A stretch of DNA of 64,000 nucleotides from Spongiibacter tropicus DSM 19543 (GCF_000420325.1 NZ_ATUS01000001.1:1058463-1122462), one strand, 5' to 3'. Positions 38,201-47,210 are shown, numbered from the stretch's first letter. The notes: generated by a model not told the origin, from the letters alone. A program made the numbers and translations.

Positions 38201-38755
38201 TTAATGATCACTCGCGGGCAAGCTCAGCGGTCGGTCACCATTATGCCAGTCACGCAGCGCACTCTGCAGCGAAGACAGCAGCGCCTCCTCGTCCAGCCCT
38301 GTCGCGTCAACGCGGATATCTGCCGCCCGCTCGTAGCGCGGATAGCGCTCGGCAAACAACTCGTCCAAGCCGGTGCCCGGCGGGCAAGCCACACCACGGG
38401 CAGCGAAATCCCCCAGGCGCGAACGCAGCGCGTCCAACGGCACATCAATGAAAATAATCACCCCGCTGCGACGCAGGGCCGCCATGACCGCGTCGCTGTA
38501 TACGGCGCTGCCGCCGGTTGCGAGCACCGCAGCGTGAAAATCCTCACTCAGCAAGGCCTGCTCCTCAACCTCGCGCAGCCCCAAATACCCCTTCTCTGCC
38601 AGAATTTCCGACAATCGACGCCCCTGCTTTTGCTCGATCAGCGCATCACCATCGATAAAGCGCAACCCCAGCGCCGCCGCAAGGCGTCGCCCCACCGTGG
38701 ACTTTCCACAAGCAGGCATACCGATCAGACTGACGGAACTGTATAGGCGGGACAT
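38201..38755 (-). CDS. Shikimate-kinase-family P-loop kinase
   Basis: A 184-residue AroK-like protein. The P loop is GMPACGKST (residues 12-20), then FIDGDALIE with Asp35/Asp37 in the shikimate-binding region and ATGGSAV, the Gly-Gly substrate loop. The usual third-domain arginine region is present but divergent (AARGVACPPGTGLDELFAERYPRYERAA). It may be a second shikimate kinase or a relative with another substrate, since it is next to pterin-like genes instead of aroB. GAGGAG lies before the ATG, and the PTPS gene starts 51 bases after its stop. Confidence 0.75.
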   Translation of the reverse strand: MSRLYSSVSLIGMPACGKSTVGRRLAAALGLRFIDGDALIEQKQGRRLSEILAEKGYLGLREVEEQALLSEDFHAAVLATGGSAVYSDAVMAALRRSGVIIFIDVPLDALRSRLGDFAARGVACPPGTGLDELFAERYPRYERAADIRVDATGLDEEALLSSLQSALRDWHNGDRPLSLPASDH

Positions 38756-38909
38756 CAGGGGAAACTCCTCGAATCAGCACATAGATTGCCACACGGGGAA
38801 TCCGGCAAGCAAAAAGGTGGCCGGATTCGCCAGCATTCGGCCCGGCCCCGGCTTTTATCAGGCAGCGCAATCCTGTAGCATTTCGGCTCACATCACCACA
38901 GGCTAGGCC

Positions 38910-39941
38910 ATGCAAACCCTGCACATTACCCGCCCCGACGACTGGCATATCCATCTGCGCGATGGCGATGCCCTGACCAGCACCGTAGACGATGCCAGCC
39001 GCTATTTTGGCCGCGCGATCGTGATGCCCAACCTGACGCCGCCCGTGCGCAACCTGGCTGAAGCCAGCGCCTATGAGCAGCGTATCCGCGCGGCCATACC
39101 CGCGGGCCGGGACTTCACCCCGCTCATGGTGTTATATCTGACTGATATGACCCGACCGGAAGATATTGCCGAGGCCAAAGCCTCCGGGCTGGTTTACGCG
39201 GCCAAACTCTACCCGGCCGGTGCCACAACCAATTCCGACGCTGGCGTTACTGATCTGGATGGCCTGTGGCCAGTGCTGGCCGAAATGGAAAAACAGGGAC
39301 TGCCCCTGCTGTTGCACGGTGAAGTGACCGATGCCGACATCGATATCTTCGACCGCGAAGCGGTATTTATCGAGCGCCACCTGAAGCGACTGGTCCATAG
39401 CTTCCCCGGCCTGCGCATTGTGCTGGAACATATCACCACAGCCGATGCTGCCGCCTTTGTCAGCGAAGCACCAGCCAATGTCGGCGCAACCATTACCGCC
39501 CACCACCTGCTGTTCAATCGCAACGATATGCTGGTTGGCGGTATTCGTCCGCACTACTACTGCCTGCCCATTCTGAAGCGCAACCGCCATCAGCAGGCGC
39601 TGATTGACGCGGCGACATCGGGCAGCCCCAAGTTCTTCCTTGGCACCGATTCGGCGCCTCACGGGCGTCACCGCAAAGAAGCTGACTGCGGCTGTGCAGG
39701 CTGTTATACCGCCAATGCCGCCATCGAGATGTACGCAGAAGCCTTTGAAGATGCGAAGGCACTCGACAAGCTTGAAGCCTTTGCCAGCTTCCACGGCCCC
39801 GACTTTTACGGCCTGCCGCGCAACAGCGAAAAAATCACCCTGCAGCGAGAAGACTGGGTACTGCCGGAAAGCCTACCGCTGGGCAGCGATACCGTTAAGC
39901 CTCTGCGCGCGGGCGAAACCCTGCGCTGGAAAGTGGTTTAA
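38910..39941 (+). CDS. pyrC: Dihydroorotase
   Basis: A 343-residue class II dihydroorotase, the length of E. coli PyrC, closing carbamoyl-aspartate to dihydroorotate in pyrimidine synthesis. The metal motif is DWHIHLRDG, the carboxylated lysine is in [13 protein letters not shown], further ligands lie in LLLHGE and EHITT, and the catalytic Asp is in [13 protein letters not shown]. It is followed after 2 bases by rnt in one transcription unit. Confidence 0.95.
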   Translation: MQTLHITRPDDWHIHLRDGDALTSTVDDASRYFGRAIVMPNLTPPVRNLAEASAYEQRIRAAIPAGRDFTPLMVLYLTDMTRPEDIAEAKASGLVYAAKLYPAGATTNSDAGVTDLDGLWPVLAEMEKQGLPLLLHGEVTDADIDIFDREAVFIERHLKRLVHSFPGLRIVLEHITTADAAAFVSEAPANVGATITAHHLLFNRNDMLVGGIRPHYYCLPILKRNRHQQALIDAATSGSPKFFLGTDSAPHGRHRKEADCGCAGCYTANAAIEMYAEAFEDAKALDKLEAFASFHGPDFYGLPRNSEKITLQREDWVLPESLPLGSDTVKPLRAGETLRWKVV

Positions 39942-39943
39942 GC

Positions 39944-40576
39944 ATGCCGATAAATGAAGGTAAAAGCCTGATCGCCCAGCGCTTTCGCGGCTTCCTGCCG
40001 GTCGTTATCGACGTGGAAACCGGCGGTTTCAACAGCCGGACGGACGGCATTCTGGAAATCGCCGCCACCCTGCTGCGCATGGACGATGCCGGTAATCTCG
40101 AACCGGATGAAACACTGAGCTACAACGTTGAACCCTTTGAAGGCGCCAATCTGGAAACCGCGGCCCTTGAATTTACGGGTATCGACCCCTATAACCCCAA
40201 TCGCGAGGCCCACAAGGAAGTCACCGCCATGGGCGAGCTGATGAAGAAAATCCGTCAGCAGGTGAAGGCCCACGGCTGTACGCGCGCCGTGCTGGTCGGG
40301 CACAATGCCCACTTCGACTTGGGCTTTGTACTGGCCGCCATTGAGCGCAGCGGCATCAAGCGCAATCCCTTTCACCCCTTTTCGGTGATGGATACGGCCA
40401 GCCTGGCGGGCCTGGCTTACGGCCACACGGTTTTGGCGAAAGCCTGCCAGCTGGCCGATATTGCCTTTGACAACAGCGCGGCACACAGCGCCGCGTACGA
40501 TGCCGAGAAAACCGCAGAGCTGTTCTGCCAGATCGTCAATCGCTGGCAGGATATGGGCGGCTGGCGCTGGGACTGA
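39944..40576 (+). CDS. rnt: Ribonuclease T
   Basis: A 210-residue DEDDh 3'-5' exoribonuclease that trims tRNA CCA ends and stable RNA 3' ends. The exonuclease motifs are [12 protein letters not shown] (ExoI), [10 protein letters not shown] (ExoII) and [14 protein letters not shown] (ExoIII, with the final His and Asp). The start lies 2 bases after the pyrC stop, a pairing also found in Pseudomonas. Confidence 0.95.
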   Translation: MPINEGKSLIAQRFRGFLPVVIDVETGGFNSRTDGILEIAATLLRMDDAGNLEPDETLSYNVEPFEGANLETAALEFTGIDPYNPNREAHKEVTAMGELMKKIRQQVKAHGCTRAVLVGHNAHFDLGFVLAAIERSGIKRNPFHPFSVMDTASLAGLAYGHTVLAKACQLADIAFDNSAAHSAAYDAEKTAELFCQIVNRWQDMGGWRWD

Positions 40577-40677
40577 ACTCCACTCCCGGCAGCACTCAAA
40601 GAATACTGAGAGATAAAACCTGCAGCGGCAACGATTGCAGGAAATCAAAACCCACAAAACGTCAGGAGAGACCCACA

Positions 40678-41262
40678 ATGGCTTTTGAATTACCCGCACT
40701 GCCTTATGAAAAGAATGCTCTGGAACCCCATATCTCTGCCGAGACACTGGACTTCCACCACGGCAAACACCACAACGCCTATGTCACCAAACTGAACGAG
40801 CTGACTGCCGGCACTGAAAACGAAGGCAAGTCTCTGGAAGACATCATCAAGAGCGCCAGCGGCGGTCTGTTTAACCAGGCGGCTCAAGTATGGAACCACA
40901 CCTTCTACTGGAACAGCCTGAGCCCCAACGGCGGCGGCGCACCGACCGGTGATCTGGCGGCCGCTATCGACAGCGCATTCGGCTCCTTCGACGCCTTCAA
41001 AGAAGCCTTCAATGCCAAAGCGGTGGGCAACTTCGGTTCAGGTTGGACCTGGCTGGTAAAAAACAGCGACGGCAGCCTGGAAATCGTCAACACTGACGAC
41101 GCCGACACCCCCATTGCTCGCGACGGCCAAACGCCGCTGTTCACCGCCGATGTGTGGGAGCACGCTTACTACATCGACTACCGCAACGCGCGTCCCAAGT
41201 ACCTGGAAGCATTCTGGAACCTGGTGAACTGGGAATTTGCTGCCGCTAACTTCGCAGCGTAA
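40678..41262 (+). CDS. sodB: Superoxide dismutase, iron type
   Basis: A 194-residue cytoplasmic Fe-SOD. The start MAFELPALPYEKNALEPHIS is the SodB form. Metal ligands are His27 in DFHHGKHHNAYV, the His of VWNHTFYWNSL, and Asp and His in DVWEHAYYIDYRNARP. AGGAGAG precedes the ATG. It is followed by a strong bidirectional terminator. It removes superoxide near the other iron and oxidative-stress genes of the window. Confidence 0.96.
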   Translation: MAFELPALPYEKNALEPHISAETLDFHHGKHHNAYVTKLNELTAGTENEGKSLEDIIKSASGGLFNQAAQVWNHTFYWNSLSPNGGGAPTGDLAAAIDSAFGSFDAFKEAFNAKAVGNFGSGWTWLVKNSDGSLEIVNTDDADTPIARDGQTPLFTADVWEHAYYIDYRNARPKYLEAFWNLVNWEFAAANFAA

Positions 41263-41284
41263 TTTCCCCAAGCGGCGCAAGCCA

Positions 41285-41318
41285 CAAAAAAGCCCCGCCA
41301 ATCGGTGGGGCTTTTTTT
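41285..41318. terminator. Bidirectional intrinsic terminator between sodB and the LysR gene
   Basis: AGCCCCGCC-aatc-GGTGGGGCT (one G-T pair) is flanked by an A-run on the left and a seven-T run on the right. It can stop transcription from both convergent genes. Confidence 0.9.
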
Positions 41319-41370
41319 ATGCGCAGGTTTTGTCAATCATTGCCGCTGACACAGGCCACCACGCTCATGA

Positions 41371-42276
41371 CTATTCAGGGAGTTGCGCCGCCGCATGGCG
41401 CAAACGATCAATGACCAGCCGGAATGCAGAGCTGATATTGCGCCGCCCCGAGTAGCACAGATAAAAACCGTCGAAAGGCGGACACCAGTCAGCCAATACC
41501 CGTCGCAGCGCCCCGCTATCAATATCGTCCTTTACCTCCGCCTCGGTCACGAAGGCAATACCGTGACCCGCCTTGGCAGCTTCAATACAGATATCACTTT
41601 CACTGAAAATAAACGGACCCGACACCTTCTTCACCAGCGCCCCCCCGTCTTTCTCGAACTCCCAATCGTAGGTCGGGGCGTGGGCGTGAAACCTCAGCAC
41701 CAGACAAGCGTGCTTATCCAGGTCGTCGGGATGCTGCGGCGTGCCGCGCTCCTGAAAATATGCCGGTGACGCGACCGCAGCCAGCCTCACCGGCGGCCCA
41801 AGCTTGATCGCCACCATGTCTGGGCTGACGAATTCCCGCAAGCGAACACCGGCATCAAACCGATCCTCCGCCAGATCGGTTAATCGGCTCTCCAGGTTAA
41901 GCTCTATCTGGATTTCCGGGTAATCGCGGACAATCGCCGACAGCGTTGGCCACAGAATCGTGCGCAGCGCCGGTTTGCTGGTCGCAATTCGCACCAGTCC
42001 TCGCGGCACGTCACCCAACAAACGGAGCTCCTCAATTCTCGCACTGATCATGCCCAACCCCGGGCGCAGGGCGGCGAGCAGCTTTTCTCCGGCATCGGTT
42101 GTGGAAACCCGTCTCGACGTGCGGTTTAACAGCTTGATGCCGACACTGCTCTCCAGCCGTCTCACTGCGTGACTGACCGCTGATTGGGACATGCCCAACT
42201 GGGCGGCAGCACGCGTGAAGCTCCGAAACTCCGCCACCGTCATAAACAAGGCCAGATCACTCAGCTCTTCACGCAT
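41371..42276 (-). CDS. LysR-family transcriptional regulator
   Basis: A 301-residue LTTR. The N-terminal winged helix spans about 1-65 (FRSFTRAAAQLGMSQSAVSHAVRRLE), followed by the two-lobe effector domain. It belongs to the large group near the AaeR/DsdC-like regulators by the VSTTDAGEKLL pattern. It is divergent from the cupin/CMD/hydrolase operon, and a T-N11-A dyad lies between them, so it very probably controls that operon. Confidence 0.9.
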   Translation of the reverse strand: MREELSDLALFMTVAEFRSFTRAAAQLGMSQSAVSHAVRRLESSVGIKLLNRTSRRVSTTDAGEKLLAALRPGLGMISARIEELRLLGDVPRGLVRIATSKPALRTILWPTLSAIVRDYPEIQIELNLESRLTDLAEDRFDAGVRLREFVSPDMVAIKLGPPVRLAAVASPAYFQERGTPQHPDDLDKHACLVLRFHAHAPTYDWEFEKDGGALVKKVSGPFIFSESDICIEAAKAGHGIAFVTEAEVKDDIDSGALRRVLADWCPPFDGFYLCYSGRRNISSAFRLVIDRLRHAAAQLPE

Positions 42277-42372
42277 TCAAGGTCTCCGCGGCAAAGACTC
42301 CGCCCTATTAATTAATAATAAACAACAATATCTTGTATATTTCCACTCTACATCGCCAATACCCCCCCATAC

Positions 42373-42387
42373 ATGCATTTCATGCAT
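42373..42387. promoter_or_regulatory. LysR-type operator candidate, ATGCAT-ttc-ATGCAT
   Basis: A perfect 6-bp-arm dyad with T at 42374 and A at 42386, exactly the T-N11-A form of LTTR boxes. It lies in the 198-base divergent region between the LysR gene (start 42276) and the cupin gene (start 42475). Confidence 0.65.
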
Positions 42388-42474
42388 AGCTGCAATGAGC
42401 CAAACCCCATTGTTGTCACAGTTCTCTCGTCTTAACGTAACGGCACACTCGCTACGAAGAGAAAGGAGGACAGC

Positions 42475-42996
42475 ATGAGCAGCGGCACTATCAAGAGAGC
42501 CCTATCCTGTCTGGCGGTACTCACTACCCCGATGACCATCGCCGACCCATCGTCGCACAGCGAACAAGTGATACGCCGCGCTGGGTCCCAGCCGTCATTC
42601 GACGGAGCCGAGCAGGTTTTCAGTGGCAAGGTACGCGTAGACCCGCTTTTCCCCAGCACCTCGGAAATCAACGCATCCGGTGCCTATGTCACTTTCGAAC
42701 CCAGTGCTCGCTCAGCCTGGCACACGCACCCCAGTGGCCAACATATCATCGTCACAGAAGGTGTCGGCTTGACCCAGGAGTGGGGCAAACCGATTCAGGA
42801 AGTGCAGGTCGGCGACACGCTTTGGTGCCCACCGGGGATCAAGCACTGGCACGGCGCAGCACCCAACTCGCCAATGACGCACCTGGTCGTTACCGGAGAA
42901 GACGACGACGGCAAGAATGTGGTCTGGATGGAGAAGGTCAGTGATGCCCAATACGGCGCCTACGACAGCGACAAACGGAGCAAGTCATCGCTATGA
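42475..42996 (+). CDS. Exported cupin protein, (R)-mandelonitrile-lyase (GtHNL) type
   Basis: A 173-residue single-domain cupin with an N-terminal export signal of about 23 residues ([17 protein letters not shown]). The metal site is AWHTHPSGQ (His83, His85, Gln89) plus KHWHGAAP (His124/His126). The region from GSQ to [10 protein letters not shown] closely follows the manganese cupin hydroxynitrile lyases of the Granulicella type, including the RVDPLF segment. Known members lack a signal peptide as far as recalled, so export is notable. It overlaps the next gene by ATGA; all three genes of the operon are exported. The physiological substrate is unknown; cyanohydrin cleavage is only the family precedent. 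Confidence 0.8.
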   Translation: MSSGTIKRALSCLAVLTTPMTIADPSSHSEQVIRRAGSQPSFDGAEQVFSGKVRVDPLFPSTSEINASGAYVTFEPSARSAWHTHPSGQHIIVTEGVGLTQEWGKPIQEVQVGDTLWCPPGIKHWHGAAPNSPMTHLVVTGEDDDGKNVVWMEKVSDAQYGAYDSDKRSKSSL

Positions 42997-43745
42997 GCAC
43001 GCGCATCTTTTCCGGGCTGTTGTTCGTCCTCAGTCTGATCACCCTGACGCTTCCAGCGCAGGCCACTTCCCCCGATGCGGAGAGCAACGCGATGACGGCA
43101 ACTCACGAACTTACCGCCCGGCAGCAGTCGCTGCTTCCCATCGCCGCCTACGCGGCCCAAGGCGACCTTAAGGCGCTGGAAACCGCTCTGCATGATGGGC
43201 TGGCCTCAGGGATAACCGTCAACGATGCCAAAGAAGTCCTGACCCAGCTCTATGCCTATGCCGGCTTCCCACGCAGCCTGAATGCCCTCGGCACACTGAT
43301 GGCCGTTATTGAAGACCGCCGCAGCCGGGGCATTGACGATGAGATCGGTCTCCCACCCCAGAAGCCGATTCCCGAGGGAGCTGAACTGCTGGCAGCGGGC
43401 ACGGCCAATCAGACCCGGCTTGTCGGCAACCCCGTCAAGGGGCCTCTGTTTGATTTCGCCCCGACCATTGGTGAATACCTGAAAACCCATCTTTTTGGCG
43501 ACATATTCTCTCGCGACAACCTCAGTTGGGAAGACCGTGAACTGGCCACCATCGCCATGCTGGCGGCAATACCCGGCGCGGAACCGCAACTCGCCGCCCA
43601 CCTCAATATCGCACTGAATACCCACCTGACGCCTGAGCATTTGCATCACGCGGGTACGGTCCTCGTGAAGCGCGTTGGTGGCGATACCGCCACCCGTGCC
43701 CAGCAGGCACTCGCGCAACTCAGCACACCGGAGACAAGACCATGA
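42993..43745 (+). CDS. Exported carboxymuconolactone-decarboxylase-family protein
   Basis: A 250-residue protein with a Sec signal (IFSGLLFVLSLITLTLPAQA, cleavage near residue 24) and two CMD/AhpD-type helical repeats: about 40-105 (EVLTQLYAYAGFPRSLNALG) and 165-235 (LSWEDRELATIAMLAAIPGAEPQLAAHLNIAL). There is no CxxC, so it is not an AhpD-like peroxidase. By family it could be a decarboxylase, a lactone-acting enzyme or a structural homologue. It is coupled to its neighbours by 4-base overlaps on both sides. Confidence 0.82.
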   Translation: MSTRIFSGLLFVLSLITLTLPAQATSPDAESNAMTATHELTARQQSLLPIAAYAAQGDLKALETALHDGLASGITVNDAKEVLTQLYAYAGFPRSLNALGTLMAVIEDRRSRGIDDEIGLPPQKPIPEGAELLAAGTANQTRLVGNPVKGPLFDFAPTIGEYLKTHLFGDIFSRDNLSWEDRELATIAMLAAIPGAEPQLAAHLNIALNTHLTPEHLHHAGTVLVKRVGGDTATRAQQALAQLSTPETRP

Positions 43746-44836
43746 CCGACTTACACGAACAACGGGACAACGACAGCCCTGATCAGGGGCGCAGAACACT
43801 CTTAAAGATAACCGGAGCAGGTATCGCCGCTATGAGTATGACATCTGGCACATCACAGGCATTTGCGCACACAGCACCAACACTGAGCAGTGAATGGGAC
43901 AAGACCTTCCCCAAAAGCAACGATGTCGACCACCAGAAGGTTACGTTCACCAATCGCTATGGCATCACTCTGGCAGCGGACCTTTACCAACCCAAGAAAG
44001 CGGCAGACAAAATGCCGGCGCTTGCAGTGAGCGGCCCCTTTGGCGCCGTTAAAGAGCAGTCCTCGGGGCTGTACGCGCAAACGATGGCAGAGCGTGGTTT
44101 CGTGACACTGGCTTTCGACCCGTCCTACACGGGCGAGAGTGGCGGCACCCCGCGCCATGTGGCCTCTCCCGACATCAACACCGAGGACTTCAGCTCCGCG
44201 GTGGATTTTCTCGGACTGCTACCCCAGGTTGATCGCAATCGCCTAGGAATTATCGGCATCTGCGGCTGGGGAGGCATGGCACTGAACGCCGCCGCAGTCG
44301 ACAAGCGCATCAAGGCCGTCGCCACCAGCACCATGTACGACATGACTCGGGTGATGTCCAAAGGCTACTACGACAGCACCACGCAAGAAGAACGCACAAA
44401 GACGCTCGAACAACTGAGCTTGCAGCGCTGGGCGGATGCTGAAAACGGAAAACCGGCCGTCGGCCCGGTTTCTCTGGAGCTTCAGGGCGGAGAACCCCAG
44501 TTCGTCGTGGAGTATGCGGCCTACTACAAGTCGAAAGAACGCGGCTTCCACCCCCGCGCCATCAACTCCAATGCCTCGTGGACGTTAACGAATCCGCTGT
44601 TCTTTATGAACATGCCATTGCTGTCATATATCGACGAGATTGCTCCACGGCCGACACTGCTTATCCACGGCGACAACGCCCATTCGCGTTACTTCAGCGA
44701 AACAGCCTATGAGCTGGCGGCCGAGCCCAAGGAGCTACTGATCATTGAAGACGCCAACCATACTGACCTCTACGATCAACTCGATAAAATTCCGTTCGAC
44801 AAGCTGACGGCGTTTTTCCAAAAGCACCTGAGCTGA
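43742..44836 (+). CDS. Tat-exported alpha/beta hydrolase, dienelactone-hydrolase/YcjY-like
   Basis: A 364-residue hydrolase with a twin-arginine signal (Arg17-Arg18 in GRRTLLKITGAGIAA). The nucleophile elbow reads GICGWGG, placing Cys174 where serine hydrolases have Ser, as in dienelactone hydrolases. The acid and base are probably the Asp in LLIHGDNAHSRYF and the His in IEDANHTDLYDQ. Tat export suggests folding in the cytoplasm before transport. It closes a tight three-gene operon and is followed by a strong bidirectional terminator. Substrate unknown. Confidence 0.85.
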   Translation: MTDLHEQRDNDSPDQGRRTLLKITGAGIAAMSMTSGTSQAFAHTAPTLSSEWDKTFPKSNDVDHQKVTFTNRYGITLAADLYQPKKAADKMPALAVSGPFGAVKEQSSGLYAQTMAERGFVTLAFDPSYTGESGGTPRHVASPDINTEDFSSAVDFLGLLPQVDRNRLGIIGICGWGGMALNAAAVDKRIKAVATSTMYDMTRVMSKGYYDSTTQEERTKTLEQLSLQRWADAENGKPAVGPVSLELQGGEPQFVVEYAAYYKSKERGFHPRAINSNASWTLTNPLFFMNMPLLSYIDEIAPRPTLLIHGDNAHSRYFSETAYELAAEPKELLIIEDANHTDLYDQLDKIPFDKLTAFFQKHLS

Positions 44837-44858
44837 TCCCCGTCAGCATTTTGCAGAC

Positions 44859-44891
44859 ACAAAAAACCCGGCACGAAGCCGGGTTTTTTGT
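44859..44891. terminator. Bidirectional intrinsic terminator
   Basis: A 14-bp stem from ACAAAAAACCCGGC and its complement around loop acgaa, with A and T runs on the two sides. It serves both the hydrolase operon (plus) and the peroxiredoxin gene (minus). Confidence 0.92.
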
Positions 44892-44908
44892 GGAACACTG
44901 AAACTGAC

Positions 44909-45511
44909 TTACAGTTTGTCAGAGTTCTCAGCCAGGTAAGCAGCAACACCTGTCGGTGACGCGTCCATACCTTTGTCGCCTTTGTTCCAGCCAGCCGGGC
45001 ACACTTCGCCGTGCTCTTCGTGGAATTGCAGGGCCTCTACCAGACGCACCAGCTCGTCAACGTTACGGCCCAGCGGCAGGTCGTTGATCAGCTGTGAGCG
45101 AACCATGCCTTCTTTGTCGATCAGGAATGCGCCACGGAACGCAACACCACCTTCCGCTTCAACGTCGTAGGCACGGCAAATGTCGTGACGCACGTCGGCA
45201 GCCATGGTGTAAGTCACAGGACCGATACCACCATCTTTAATCGCGGTGTTACGCCATGCGTTGTGCGTGAACTGAGAGTCGATAGAAACCGAAATCACTT
45301 CCACACCCAGCTCACGGAATTTGTCCATGCGGTGGTCCAGAGCGATCAGCTCTGAGGGGCAGACAAAGGTGAAGTCCAGCGGGTAGAAGAACAGTACCGC
45401 GTATTTGCCCTTGGCTGCTTCGCTGAGGGTGAAAGAGTCAACGATTTCGCCGTTGCCCAGAACCGCTGCGCAAGTGAAGTCTGGAGCTGGTTTACCTACG
45501 AGTACACCCAT
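44909..45511 (-). CDS. Typical 2-Cys peroxiredoxin (AhpC/TSA family)
   Basis: A 200-residue thiol peroxidase. The peroxidatic cysteine is Cys51 in FYPLDFTFVCPSE and the resolving cysteine is Cys171 in EVCPAGW, both in their usual places. The motif reads VCPSE where many have VCPTE. It reduces peroxides with thioredoxin or AhpF-type donors; no partner reductase is adjacent. It is divergent from bfd, with a 259-base region between. Confidence 0.94.
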   Translation of the reverse strand: MGVLVGKPAPDFTCAAVLGNGEIVDSFTLSEAAKGKYAVLFFYPLDFTFVCPSELIALDHRMDKFRELGVEVISVSIDSQFTHNAWRNTAIKDGGIGPVTYTMAADVRHDICRAYDVEAEGGVAFRGAFLIDKEGMVRSQLINDLPLGRNVDELVRLVEALQFHEEHGEVCPAGWNKGDKGMDASPTGVAAYLAENSDKL

Positions 45512-45681
45512 GATGTTAACCTCCGGTTTTTTTAACTATGAATAAAGGTGCGAACGCACCCGATAAAAGGAGTAGACGGGCCATGATACACGCGCCCCCG
45601 GCCCAATCCCATTGAAAATTCCAATAGCCCCTATAGCAAAGCACTATGGAAGAATGACGAAAAAGTCACAAAGAGACAATT

Positions 45682-45700
45682 GACAAGCATTCTCATTTTC
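45682..45700. promoter_or_regulatory. Candidate Fur box upstream of bfd
   Basis: On the minus strand the site GAAAATGAGAATGCTTGTC matches 14 of 19 positions of the Fur consensus GATAATGATAATCATTATC. It lies about 70 bases before the bfd start, in the region shared with the divergent peroxiredoxin gene. In gammaproteobacteria bfd is usually Fur-repressed. Confidence 0.72.
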
Positions 45701-45770
45701 ATTAATTTTAATACCCGTAGCACGCCCCACCGGACAGGCCGACTGGGAGCAACAGTAATGGGTGCATTAG

Positions 45771-45968
45771 ATGTACGTTTGTCTCTGCAAAGGTATCACC
45801 GACTCACAGATTCGCGAGGCCATGGATAATGGCACGACCAGTTTTCGCGAGTTACGCCGTGAGCTGGATCTCGCCAGCCAGTGCGGCAAATGTGGATCGC
45901 TCGCCCGCAGTGTCTTCGATGCCCACCTGAGCAACTACGACGAATCCCTCTGCTACGCCGCCGCCTAG
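45771..45968 (+). CDS. bfd: Bacterioferritin-associated ferredoxin
   Basis: A 65-residue [2Fe-2S] protein with the four ligands Cys4, Cys6, Cys38 and Cys41 (CLC and CGKC). Bfd binds bacterioferritin and passes electrons to its heme so that stored iron is released. It precedes bfr by 139 bases, and a strong Fur-like site lies upstream, so it is expected to rise in iron starvation. Confidence 0.95.
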   Translation: MYVCLCKGITDSQIREAMDNGTTSFRELRRELDLASQCGKCGSLARSVFDAHLSNYDESLCYAAA

Positions 45969-45982
45969 CGCGCCAAAGCAAG

Positions 45983-45997
45983 TGATAACGATTGGCT
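45983..45997. promoter_or_regulatory. Possible Fur half-site between bfd and bfr
   Basis: TGATAACGATTGGCT matches 10 of 14 informative positions of the 7-1-7 consensus; the left half is near-perfect and the right half degenerate. It lies 110 bases before the bfr start and could give bfr its own iron response. Confidence 0.4.
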
Positions 45998-46107
45998 TTA
46001 AGTTTTCAATAAACTATAAAAATCAATAGCTTAGCTTGACTCCCCTGCCCTCCGCGTCCAGAATCCCTGTGTGTATTTCAATCACCCCGGAATAAAGGAC
46101 TGCAGCG

Positions 46108-46587
46108 ATGAAAGGCGACCCCCAGGTAATTGCCCATCTGAACAAAGCCCTCGGCAACGAGCTGGTGGCCATTAACCAGTATTTTCTGCATGCCCGCATG
46201 TATGAAGACTGGGGCCTGAAAGAGCTCGGCGAGCACGAGTACCACGAATCCATCGACGAAATGAAACACGCCGACAAACTGGTCAAGCGCATTCTGTTTC
46301 TCGAAGGCATCCCCAATCTTCAGGATCTTGGCAAACTGCTGATCGGTGAAAACACCAAGGAAATGCTGGAATGCGACCTCAGCCTTGAGCTGAAAGCCGT
46401 TCCCGACCTGAAAGACGGGATCAAGTATTGCGAGTCAGTCGCTGACTACATCAGCCGCGATCTGCTGCAAGATATTCTCGAGTCTGAGGAAGAGCATATC
46501 GACTGGCTGGAAACTCAGCTTGGCCTGATCGAAAAAGTCGGCATCCAGAATTACCAGCAATCGGTAATGGGTGAAGTGGGCGAGTAA
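46108..46587 (+). CDS. bfr: Bacterioferritin
   Basis: A 159-residue subunit of the 24-mer iron-storage shell. The ferroxidase residues Glu18, Glu51 and His54 and the heme ligand Met52 are all at E. coli numbering ([21 protein letters not shown]). AAAGGA lies upstream of the ATG. It is the storage partner of the Bfd ferredoxin encoded just before it. Confidence 0.96.
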   Translation: MKGDPQVIAHLNKALGNELVAINQYFLHARMYEDWGLKELGEHEYHESIDEMKHADKLVKRILFLEGIPNLQDLGKLLIGENTKEMLECDLSLELKAVPDLKDGIKYCESVADYISRDLLQDILESEEEHIDWLETQLGLIEKVGIQNYQQSVMGEVGE

Positions 46588-46599
46588 ACGCCTGCGTAC

Positions 46600-46627
46600 C
46601 GGGCGGCGCATCGCCGCCCGTCTCTCT
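46600..46627 (+). terminator. Terminator hairpin after bfr
   Basis: A 9-bp GC-rich stem CGGGCGGCG / CGCCGCCCG with a 3-base loop is followed by TCTCTCTT. The T-tract is interrupted, but the stem is strong. Confidence 0.7.
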
Positions 46628-47091
46628 TACGCCGACTTCGCCGGCGACACGTACATGACAATTTCGGCTTCAAACACCGACTCACCGTCGCTGTTCTTCA
46701 CATCAACAGTAACCGGCAGCTCCGCTTTCTTGCCAGGCTCAACCGTCGGCACCGTGGCATAGCCGCGCAACTCGCCTTTGGCGCGGGCTTTATACTTCAC
46801 CGTCATACCGGAAGGAATCCAGCGCATCCCTTCAGGCATCGAAACCTCGCAGGCCAAGCCGCCAGCCACCTCGGCCAGATTACACAGCGCAATGGCATGC
46901 ACACTGCCAAGGTGATTGTGCAGACCACGGCGCTCCTTAATGCGCACAATCGCAGCACCGACATCCAACTGCTCGAATTGCGGAGAGATGGTGGAGAAGT
47001 AAGGGGCTTTAAGACAGATCGCTCGAGAGAACAGGCGCTTCCCGCCAGGATACGCCGACAGCTTTCGCCAAAGTTTCAGTGTGGAATTCAT
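46627..47091 (-). CDS. Hotdog-fold protein (DUF4442, thioesterase-like)
   Basis: A 154-residue single-domain hotdog protein from the ATG at 47091 (CTGGAG upstream); an earlier ATG would add 26 unlikely residues. The pattern RRGLHNHLGSVHAIALCNLAEVAGGL is that of DUF4442 proteins related to acyl-CoA thioesterases, with the active-site-like acidic residue in NLAEVAG. The in vivo substrate is unknown. It is a single gene, convergent with bfr. Confidence 0.78.
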   Translation of the reverse strand: MNSTLKLWRKLSAYPGGKRLFSRAICLKAPYFSTISPQFEQLDVGAAIVRIKERRGLHNHLGSVHAIALCNLAEVAGGLACEVSMPEGMRWIPSGMTVKYKARAKGELRGYATVPTVEPGKKAELPVTVDVKNSDGESVFEAEIVMYVSPAKSA

Positions 47092-47210
47092 CGCAGGCTC
47101 CAGAAACAAGAACCGCGACAGGCTAGCAGGGAGCGTGGCCGACGACATTGACCGCCAACGCGACAACACCTCGGCTTCTGGTCAATGTTCGCGATAGATC
47201 CAGCACAGAC

